From Emydura subglobosa (taxonomy: Eukaryota; Chordata; Testudines; Chelidae): 64,000 bases of DNA. The notes below the pieces were generated by a model. It was not told the DNA's origin, made no database searches, and saw only the letters and a program-made list of their open reading frames with translations. Positions 56,501 through 64,000 of the stretch are shown piece by piece; position 1 is the stretch's first letter; each line of letters begins with the position of its first letter. The stretch lies in NCBI GenBank assembly GCA_007922225.1, contig ML680053.1, positions 17,559,730 through 17,623,729 of the forward strand, read 5' to 3'. The translations under genes were made by a program, and so were the position numbers.

Positions 56501-58265
56501 TCTACTGATGAATCTAGTAAAAACAGCATAGGCGCTTAACCTGAAGCCATTGCTCTGTAGTAAACACAGGTCAAAAACCATATTGTTAGTGATCATGGAC
56601 TCTTGAAAAATCAAGAGCTGCTGCAATATCCCTTGTCCATAATAACGTGGAAGGACAGGCCTGCTGGATGTTTACTGGGCCTGGAAATCAGTTCCACATG
56701 GCACTGCCTTCGGAAAAGTAGAGTGGAACCTGCGTAAAGTTAATTTTAGTATAAACTCGGTTTATAATAATGGAAATCCATAATTGCTTCCATGTGCAGA
56801 TTGCATTCATAGTTATATAAATGAACTAAATGAAGCTTTTCTGTGAGGGGAAAAAGAGACGAGCCATCATCAAATTTTCCAAGATGTGATGGGCCTACAG
56901 CTTTCTGGTCCTAAATTCTACATAAGGGGTTCTGGTCCTGCAAAAATTCAGTGCAATTGGACCCATGGCACATTAATGGAATGCTGAGTGGGCACCAGAT
57001 TCTGCTCATGTGGAACTCCTTGCAGGATCTAGGCCTAAGACTCTATTGTATGTGGAGATATGCCTCATTGATAAATGATACCTTGGGGGGAGAGGGCTGA
57101 GCTAAAACTCATGTGAACAGAAATCACGGTTAGGCTAAACTTGGCCTAAAATAGCTATGTAGCAGAAACGACTGTGTTCTGTATTGGCAGGAATAATAGG
57201 ATACAACCATTTGTAGGGAGACAGAACAAAAGGTCTTCTCTGTGACATTAAAATAATGTGTTGTGTTTTTCTTTTCCAGTTGCTTGGTTTGGTGCCCAGT
57301 GGTCTTCTCACTAGCTTATTACACCTCAAACAAATATAGAAATCTATATTTTGCCCTTGTTAAAAGAAAACTAATCTGATTTTGCTTCGCACAGCTGTCA
57401 GAATGTTCAGATGGCAAGAGAAGTACTTCTCATTACCAATAAATTGTGAAAAGTATTTTAAAACAAAGCATTTAATCACATTTGTCAGTTCTGAGCCTGC
57501 AGTGCAAGAGCTTTCAGGTGGAATTTTAAGGAGGGGAGTGGTTATATTTTGTTGCTGTTGCTGTTGTTTTTCAATGTTGTTGTTCAATGGAAGTTACCCT
57601 GCATGACAGGTGAAACTTTAAGGCTGCAGAGATTACGTGGAAGCCTTCTTACTAAGAAAAGACATTACTATGTTCACAGCATACACACAGAGAAGTTATA
57701 TAAAAACATAAGTACTCTTTCTAAAGGTTGCAACTTAATACTGCTTTATTTCTGAGAATTCAGAACAATAACACACAAGAAGTCAGAAACGGAGAGGGAC
57801 AAAGCAGGCTGCTTCCTAACGCAGAGAACAGCTCTACCTACCTTTCCCTAGGCTGGCTTCCTTCAGACAGACTGCTACTAAACCCAGATTGCACACGTCC
57901 CTAAAGAGCTCCTAGCCTGCAAGCAAGACCAAGAAAACCCCTTACACTTAAAGTGATAGCTTCCAATTTTCAGGCAGATTTCAGTACCCCACAGCCATCA
58001 CTTGTGATTTTGCAATACAGGATCACAGTATCAGGCCATAAAAGATGCAGCACTTAATGTGTACCAGGCACTTTCCAGGAAATGCTGCAGATAAAACCTC
58101 CATCCTGAAGACCTACAATCAAGTAAAAAGACAATAGGTCAGGGATGAGCGGATGGGATGGAGCGAAACGCAAGTGATTGAACGAAGTTAGTATGTCTTG
58201 GTAATTCCATTATTTTTCTTTAGATCTTTAAGGATTCATTCTCTCTTGAGTGTCGGTTGGTATTA
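56501..58265. other. Hairpin piece and unassigned sequence
   Basis: 56935-57035 ('CAGTGCAATTGGACCCATGG', 'CAGATTCTGCTCATGTGGAA', CTTGCAGGATCTAGGCC) is a hairpin-repeat copy. A GTT/GCT-rich microsatellite-like stretch lies at 57547-57590. No gene is recognised. Confidence 0.45.
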
Positions 58266-58267
58266 TT

Positions 58268-58372
58268 GAGGGAGATTTTCAAAGCTGCTAAAGAGAGGGC
58301 TAGGTCCCAAATGCCAGCTGTGTGCCTTAATTGCCCTTTGTGTCTTTGAAAATCTCTGCAGTTTCTCATTCT
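58268..58372. repeat. Short hairpin repeat
   Basis: GAGATTTTCAAAG near 58271 is perfectly inverted by CTTTGAAAATCTC near 58345, about 60 bases apart. The type matches a short sauropsid hairpin element. Non-coding. Confidence 0.65.
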
Positions 58373-58374
58373 GG

Positions 58375-59490
58375 TATCACTTCTTTGAAGGAAAGACAAG
58401 GTTTTCTAACTTAGTTGAAAGAAGGGCTCAGAGAAGGGAAAGGTGGAGGCATGGCGAATCACGTTCCAGAGCGGTTTCCATTGGTAGCCACTCCATGGAG
58501 GAATGGCTTCACTCTTCATTGTAATAACTGTCACCAGGAATAGGGTCAGACACACCAACTGTGTTTTAAAAACTTTGGACTAAATTCAGCCTCAACTCCT
58601 GTTGAAATCAATTGAAGTTGCAGCTGCTTAAGCCAGTGCTGAATTCATCCCTTTGTCTTCCAACACGCTTTGCTGTTCTCTGTGATGGAAAAGGTTTCTC
58701 TTTTTTCTGAAGTGGCAGGCTGCTGGGCTGAGTGAAATGGATGGAGTTTCCTTTTAAACGTTTTGGGTAATTTATATTCTCTTTGCAAATGCACACTTTT
58801 AATCACATAAATAATTCACAACTCTCCACACAGACCAACCTGGAGGGTTTTAAGCTTTCTTTCTACAGCACTTGAAGTCTACTCAGTAGGAAAGTCTCTG
58901 TGTTCCCAACTACTGCTGCTGCAAGTCAGTGTGTCTGGTCAGCATGATACTATTGTAAAGGAAGTGTCTACTATCCTTGGATGTGTGATAGCTTGGACAT
59001 AAGAAGTCTGGCACACACAGCAGGTGATAGCAAATCCCTTTACTGGTGTGATACTACAATAGTTCTAGCGTAGTTAGAAATATATACTCTGGAGAAATCC
59101 CTGCAATGACAAAAAAAAAAAATCTTCTAAATGTCTAACAGACTTCACTGGGTTCAGTTGCAATTGATTGTTTCATATCTTGAACAAAAACTAAATGTTA
59201 AAAGCAGCAGCTACAGCCTCCAAAATGTCCAACAACCTGATATGTCTCTCTTAAGACGTTCTGTATATTTAACCTTATAGGACAGCGAATCAAATCCTGA
59301 ACCTATTGAGTCAATGATATCAGGTTTTGGCTCATTATCTAATTTACTAAAAGAAATTGCTATTGACAGCTGAATAGCTCAACATTTTTATATCAGCTAC
59401 AGTTTCTAAACAAATCGAAGATCTGTAAGCAAAACCCTGACTTCCCAGACTTCATGGCTCTGGTGATACTGCACACAAATATGTAGGCAA
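58375..59490. other. Unassigned; hairpin piece at 58570-58660
   Basis: 58570-58660 has inverted words 'GGACTAAATTCAGCCTCAAC' and 'AGTGCTGAATTCATCCC' around 'GTTGAAATCAATTGAAGTTG'. The rest is unassigned. Confidence 0.45.
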
Positions 59491-59493
59491 AGC

Positions 59494-59860
59494 GAAGGAA
59501 GCTCAGAGAAGAGTGACCACAGTTATTAAGGGGCCAGAAAGACTGACCTATGGAGAAAGTTTTAAAGAGCAAACTGGGCCCGATCATCCACTTGTGTAAA
59601 TGAGAGCAGCTCCTTTGATTTCCTCCATCAGAGGATCTGGCCTGATAGATGGGTTAGGCAATTTCTAAGGGATATGATAATTTACAACTACCTGAAGTGT
59701 GTAAGGATAGAGGATGGAAATGAGTTGTGTCGCATGGAACAAAGGAAGTATAACCCGAAATAATGGTATGAAATTAAGGGAAGGATAACTCAGGAAAAGC
59801 TTCCTGATGGTGAGATCTGCTGTGAAATAGCCTTTCCAGGAAAGTGACTTGCTAAGCAAC
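59494..59860 (+). mobile_element. CR1 LINE fragment, plus strand, with a hairpin insertion
   Basis: 'GCTCAGAGAAGAGTGACCAC' and 'GACTGACCTATGGAGAAAGT' give the CR1 ORF2 C-terminal block. At 59575-59643 a hairpin-repeat copy ('TGGGCCCGATCATCCACTTG' ... 'CAGAGGATCTGGCCTGATAG') interrupts it. The CR1 resumes with 'GATATGATAATTTACAACTA' and 'CCTGAAGTGTGTAAGGATAG'. Inactive. Confidence 0.75.
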
Positions 59861-60720
59861 TGGCCACATCTTGAACTGGTGCAAATGCATGTAGCTCCAG
59901 TTAAGTCCTGCTTCTCAAAGGGCAGCATTTTCTGACAATCAGGCCTCATTAAGGTGTTTCAGTCTGGACTCCGAAAAACTGAGGCACCCTAAATCACGAC
60001 TCACTTTTGAAAATGTTGCCCTCTGACACATTTGTTTTTCAAATCGACAGAAACCTTGTTAATATTAGTACTAACTCCTTTGGAATGAGCTTCTGAGGGT
60101 TGGGTTGTTGATGGAACAACAAAGGAGTTTTCTTATTAGTTAAGTTGCAAAAGAAATATTTATTTGAATATTTAAATGCAATCAATTAAATGGTTTTCTA
60201 CAAGTTTAATGGGTGTATGCAAATAGTTACTTTATTGCTAATAAAGTGTAAACAGGGTTTGACCATCCTGCCGAGCTGGCTGCGGGGAGAGGAAAAGGTG
60301 TCAGGGCCAGACTATATTTGCATGTGCACACCCACCCTGCTCAGGTGCTCAGCGTGATGGGACTGCTTTGCCCCACAGATCCCTTTGGCTGGGGTTGGGT
60401 TACAAATCACTTCAGTGTTAAATGCTGGGGCAATGAAATGTTGCTCCCCTTATCATATGAGCAAAGGGCAGCAGAACTGTGCTTAGCCTGTTCTGATTGA
60501 AGGGTCACTATCATCTGAATCGAACTGACTAAGTAAGAGGCTTGGATGCCAGAGCCCTGTGAAGGTGAGGTGAGGACAAGTATTCCTGTCTGGAAGTGTG
60601 GGCTCTGCCTAAGAGCCCCCAGGCCTGGTTTAACCTCCCCCTCCCACTGTTCAAAGATAGAGCTAATTAAGATTCCATTAGGAGTGTTTTGTTAAGTGCT
60701 CTCTAGAGCTGAAATCATCT
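59861..60720. other. Unassigned sequence
   Basis: No recognised repeat or gene. 60298-60720 could belong to the U3 part of the LTR that follows, but I see no promoter words there. Confidence 0.4.
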
Positions 60721-61440
60721 AGTGTGGGGCAGCGCAGCCTCAGCACCCAGGTTCACTCATTGGGAGCTAAGAACTGGAGAGCTGCATGGAACTGTAAGCG
60801 CCCGACCCACAGAAGTCCTAGTGGAGTAGCAGGTAGTAGCAGAAAGTGATGGTATGCAGCAGAGTGGCTGGCGAAGGGCAGCCAGTGGGGTGGCTGGTGG
60901 AGCAGCTGGTGGAGCAATGAGCAGCCAGCAGGGAAGCTGGTGGAGTGGCCGGCAGAGCAACAGTGGAGCAGCCAGAATTTAACAGTCAGATAGCAGAGGA
61001 AGCAAGGTGCCTTCTTTCTCTCCTCCATCACAGCCAGGGTGGGAAGTGAACTCTGCAGCTGCACCTCTAGACTCTGGGTTTGCCCTGACTAAGGACAACA
61101 CCTATGAGTAGTTCCAGAGGGGTAGTCGTGTTAGTCTGTATACAGCATATATACCTGTGAGTAGGGTGCTCTGAAGGGAGGGGTACCTTAAAGTTTAAAC
61201 ATTAAACATCTGGTTGCTGGACATAAGAACCTAAGGCAAAAAGGAAACTGCTCAACATGCTTTGGGGAAAGCATTTTGCTCGCAGTTTTAAGCCTATGAA
61301 TCCTGCTTGCAGAGTTTTCCCATATTAATGCTGGGCTATTTTCCCCCTTTATTAAAAGTTTGTTTTCTACACTCGGGCTCTGTGCTTGTGACAGGGGAAG
61401 TATTCACACTGGAGCACCCAAGGGGTGCTGTGTAATTCTC
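60721..61440 (+). mobile_element. LTR-like element, plus strand, with internal minisatellite
   Basis: A run of diverged 10-12 bp units (GGCTGGTGGAGC, AGCTGGTGGAGT, GGCCGGCAGAGC) lies at 60870-60975. It is followed by 'TAAACATCTGGTTGCTGGAC', 'CCTTTATTAAAAGTTTG' (ATTAAA signal at 61351) and 'CTCTGTGCTTGTGACAGGGG'. This block order matches an endogenous retrovirus LTR known from turtles. It is interrupted at 61112-61152 by a tiny insertion. Confidence 0.6.
61101..61164. mobile_element. Micro-insertion with direct flanks
   Basis: About 42 bases including GTAGTCGTGTTAGTCTGTAT sit between CCTATGAGTAG (61101-61111) and CCTGTGAGTAG (61154-61164), 10 of 11 identical. The motif is the end of a dispersed repeat very common in turtles. 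So this is a severely truncated insertion with its target duplication still visible. Confidence 0.6.
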
Positions 61441-61584
61441 AAGTAACTGCATAAACACATTCTTAAGAGATGATACAGGAACACACTGACCCCTGGTAAG
61501 CTCAGGATGGGATGACAGGATAATTGATGAGGATGTTTTGGTTGAAGTAGCAGCTATAAGGAGAAGGGGGTAACTAACCATCTA

Positions 61585-61860
61585 GAAGTGTCCTTTGTAA
61601 CTTGTTTGTATCAATGTATAAAAGAAGTCATAGGAGGGACACCTTTGTCCAGCATAGAAGGCAGCATCCTGGTGCACTGACTGAGCTGGTATCATTGTCA
61701 CGGGCATACGTGTATTAATATCTGTAACCATGGAGCCAGGGTGCTATAGTACTATCCTTTGTCAACAACAAACCTGGCCGAGCGCATTTGCCACCAAACT
61801 GAGCCTGTGGTCTGTCTTTATGAGGAACATGGAAGTCTGCTGAATTAGCAGGCTACGTCC
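61585..61860 (+). mobile_element. Retroviral LTR, plus strand (5' of a gag-like remnant)
   Basis: TATAAAAG at 61617-61624 follows 'TGTAACTTGTTTGTATCAAT'. The R/U5-like part has 'GTGTATTAATATCTGTAACC' (decayed poly-A signal), 'AGGGTGCTATAGTACTATCC' and 'GTGGTCTGTCTTTATGAGGA'. The layout matches a turtle endogenous retrovirus LTR. It precedes gag-like sequence on the same strand, so it may be a true 5' LTR. I could not fix the primer-binding site. Confidence 0.55.
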
Positions 61861-62029
61861 TCTGCTCATGCTGATAATACCGGAGCTCCAAGAACAGACG
61901 CACTGAGCAGCTGTAACAGCTGACCAGCCTGAACAATGGCAGCATTGTCGCAGCAACGACATTCCACAACACTTAACAACACTGGTGACTGCTGATAAGT
62001 TAACTGGCAAACTGTCCGCTCTAGAGGTT

Positions 62030-62775
62030 ATGACCTAAGATGGCAGAAAACTATAAGCTAGAGAACCTCCTCCCCCCACCCCACAAATCCTCACAGAGTT
62101 TGATAAGGTTTGGATATTCTGGGTAATGAAAAGAGTGGTCCACGTGAGTTTAAAAAAGAAAGTGGGGAAAGATGGACTGGAATCTGTAAGACTAGGGCAG
62201 AGACTGGGGCCTTAAAAAAGAAGAAGAAGAATAGAAATGTACAGTATTTCAAACTATGGCCAAGGTTGTTAGATGGTTAAGACAACACACCACAAAATTG
62301 GGGGAGGGGGAGCAAGTAACAGAAACAACAACAACAACAACAAAAGAATTAAAAGAAGCAAAAGATGCAGTAAAGCCCAGCAAAGCTCCATCTCTGCTAG
62401 CAGGGCAGCAAACTGTCTAGAGCCGTGATATGTTACAGCAAGCACGGAACAGAATAGAACATTGGAAACAGCTGCAGAGAATCTGCAAAAAGAGAAATGC
62501 CATCCCACATTATAAATCTTGTAGGGCAACAACAGGCTTCGGGTACTTAAATAGTGCCTGAAGAATGGGGACAAAGATGGATAAAGGTGGCCCTACAAAA
62601 TTAAAAGATGGAACATGGGATGATTGGAATGGGTGTTGCAACAGGGACATTGGGAACGACCTAAACCAAGGACCACTAAGGAGCCCTTGAGCAGAGGCCA
62701 TTGCATTTCAACCACCACCTTATGAAGAGAGCCAGGTTCTAGTAAAATCGAAACTGAGACCTAGACTGGTGCCTG
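62030..62775 (+). pseudogene. Gag-like retroviral remnant, part 1
   Basis: Several short frames with stops between them follow the LTR. They include a lysine-rich piece starting at about 62270 and a piece near 62720 with P-P-P-Y followed by two acidic residues, a typical Gag late-domain motif that recruits host budding factors. Position after an LTR, strand and the motif suggest the matrix/linker part of gag. Stop codons at several places break it. A (CAA)n run lies at 62322-62343. Identification is tentative. Confidence 0.45.
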
Positions 62776-63516
62776 CATGGGCAGCATGTGATGCCTGCCT
62801 TTGGGGAGGCTGGGTGGGAGGGTGGCCTCACCCTGTCCCCGGGGCTTTGTCCATGTTCCACTCCTGCCCTCCACATGCTGCCTTGGGAGAAGTCAGCTCA
62901 GCCCATTCCTGGTGGCCGCTTCTTCATGCAGCAGACTCAGCACCCCTAGCGCTGCAGTTATTGCCCTCCAGCGCCACAGGAAATGCAGCATGGGGCCTGT
63001 TGCAGGTGGGGCCCTGGCTGCACCCCCGAAAAGTGAAGGATGCCCTCCCTGCCTGGTAATGTGGAGCCCAACTGGGACACGTCCCCTGCTCCGAACCCCT
63101 CCCCAGGATACCCCCATCCACCGCTTGTGCCTCTTCACCCTCTCCCCTGAGAGGTGGGTGGGGTAGTAAAAGGGGGTGAAGAGGTGCGAGTAGTGGGTGG
63201 AGGAGTGGGCCGAGTGGGAGCAGGGATGGAGGGCACCCTTTGCTTTTTGGAGGTGCAGCCCGCCCCCACCTGCACTGGGCCACATGCTGTTTTCCCTGCA
63301 GGTCCGGAGGGCGGTAGCTGTGGTGCCTGGTCTGTCCTGGGCTGGGTCTGCCATGCACAGAAGCAGCTGCTGGGGGTGGGCAGAGTTGACTTCTCCCGCT
63401 GTGGCATGTGGAAGCCAGGGGCGGAGTGTGGGTAGGGTGGAGAGGCAGAGGAGCTTCTGTCAGCGGCTGATTGGGGTGTCTTAGCCTCCCCCAGCCTCTT
63501 ATCCCCACCGCCTATG
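62776..63516. mobile_element. 741-bp foldback element with 8-bp target duplication
   Basis: The arms are long inverted repeats meeting near 63146. For example, GGGAGAAGTCA at about 62884 is matched by TGACTTCTCCC near 63387, with strong pairing on both sides of it. The centre holds GCCTCTTCACCC / GGGTGAAGAGG. The tips read CATGGGCAG and, complemented, CATAGGCGG. GGTGCCTG flanks both ends (62768-62775 and 63517-63524) exactly. The sequence is GC-rich, which creates long spurious frames on the minus strand (153 and 194 residues). The 8-bp duplication suggests a hAT-like source. No transposase. Confidence 0.85.
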
Positions 63517-63889
63517 GGTGCCTGTCAGTATGGGAGAAGTAAGTGCACAGGATGGAGAAGTAGTGAACAATACTTTCACTAGATTGGTAAATCAGATGAA
63601 GGAGAAAATGGAACAGTTAACAATGCACTTTAGGAGACAGGAGCTACTTCTTGATTGCAGGGGAGTGGATAAAAAAGAATTTCAAAGTGAAAAGATGAGC
63701 GTGAGTGGGTTAACACCTAGAATTGATGCGTTAATGCACAGAGTTGCCCAGAAATGTTCAACTGCATCAGGGCAGGGCAGTCGTGCAAGCCATTCAGCAT
63801 GCAGACGAAAGCAACAGACACTGAGGGAACAAATTCAGGTTTTGCAAGAGCAGGAAACAACCCCCACTCTCCTCTCAGAGCCAGGATAA
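63517..63889 (+). pseudogene. Gag-like remnant, part 2 (open 123-codon frame)
   Basis: This is the longest clean frame in the retroviral remnant. It is hydrophilic and probably helical, with charged stretches such as 'RLVNQMKEKMEQLTMHFRRQ' and, near the end, 'QQTLREQIQVLQEQE', which look coiled-coil. No zinc knuckle is seen. Its frame across the 8-bp duplicate is the same as that of the P-P-P-Y piece left of the foldback element, which supports one interrupted ORF. Gag is inferred from position only; the protein itself is not recognised. Confidence 0.4.
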
Positions 63890-63922
63890 AAAACAGGGGT
63901 ATGGGTTTCTAACACCCTGCTT

Positions 63923-64000
63923 TCATAGAATCATAGAAGATTAGGGTTGGAAGGGACCTCAGGAGGTCTTCTAGTCCAATCCCAGCTAAATCCTGCTTTA
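63923..64000 (-). mobile_element. CR1 LINE 3' end, minus strand, cut by window edge
   Basis: It starts with the terminal 8-mer repeat TCATAGAATCATAGAA, then 'GATTAGGGTTGGAAGGGACC' and 'TCAGGAGGTCTTCTAGTCCA', the reversed CR1 tail and close to the turtle/archosaur consensus. It probably continues past 64000. Confidence 0.92.

Noticed and set aside
62893..63508. Two long minus-strand frames (153 and 194 residues)
   Set aside because: They lie wholly in the GC-rich foldback element, overlap in different frames, are proline/histidine-rich low-complexity, and arise from base composition.
1..64000. tRNA, rRNA, CRISPR array, bacterial operons or riboswitches
   Set aside because: No cloverleaf, no regularly spaced direct repeats with unique spacers, and the repeat content is plainly vertebrate.

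Overview
This window is non-coding vertebrate DNA packed with transposon relics. The best fit is a turtle; a crocodilian is possible and a bird less likely. Three things point there. CR1 LINEs dominate, with the 3' end (ATTCTATG)n on + or TCATAGAATCATAGAA on -. There are many MIR-like SINEs, hAT/Harbinger-type miniature elements and solo LTRs of the kinds I know from turtles. Finally, 61112-61152 carries the motif GTAGTCGTGTTAGTCTGTAT, which I associate with turtle dispersed repeats. I recognise no host exon, tRNA, rRNA, CRISPR array or operon. Almost all open frames are short shadows; the exceptions are decayed CR1 ORF1/ORF2 pieces and one gag-like retroviral remnant at the right edge.

Layout, left to right. 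1-4000: unique AT-rich sequence with a CR1 scrap and two MIR-like SINEs. 4190-7222: three LTR-like blocks of different families, all on the minus strand. 8447-8738: a hAT-type miniature element with an 8-bp target duplication. 12.7-13.8 kb: an LTR-like block and a degenerate minisatellite. 15.66-15.96 kb: a compact solo LTR. 18.08-20.45 kb: a TTAA-flanked foldback element, then a minus-strand CR1 split by a plus-strand CR1. 21.5-24.4 kb: an A/T-rich foldback repeat, a GC-rich repeat, a short tandem array and a minus-strand LTR. 25.2-25.5 kb: one MIR-like SINE nested in another. 26.9-28.1 kb: CR1 with a broken reverse transcriptase. 30.6-31.75 kb: an LTR and a foldback element. 36.56-38.8 kb: a young-looking hAT element, an LTR-like block and a foldback MITE. 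41.1-44.2 kb: a minus-strand LTR, a MITE and a decayed CR1. 46.1-46.5 kb: a hAT element. 48.4-51.35 kb: CR1 pieces, one retaining the ORF1 esterase end and the ORF2 endonuclease but lacking the RT. 53.1-56.5 kb: two LTR-like blocks. 59.5-64.0 kb: CR1, two LTRs, a gag-like remnant and a 741-bp foldback element inserted into it.

Nothing here works as a pathway; the content is a layered record of insertions. The nesting gives relative ages: CR1 into CR1, MIR into MIR, a foldback element into gag-like sequence, and a tiny insertion into an LTR. I found no convincing undescribed biological system. The most informative item is the foldback element at 62776-63516: its 8-bp direct flanks keep the same reading frame on both sides of an interrupted gag-like ORF. 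Family names rest on remembered consensus features and need a repeat-library search. LTR ends are approximate unless stated.
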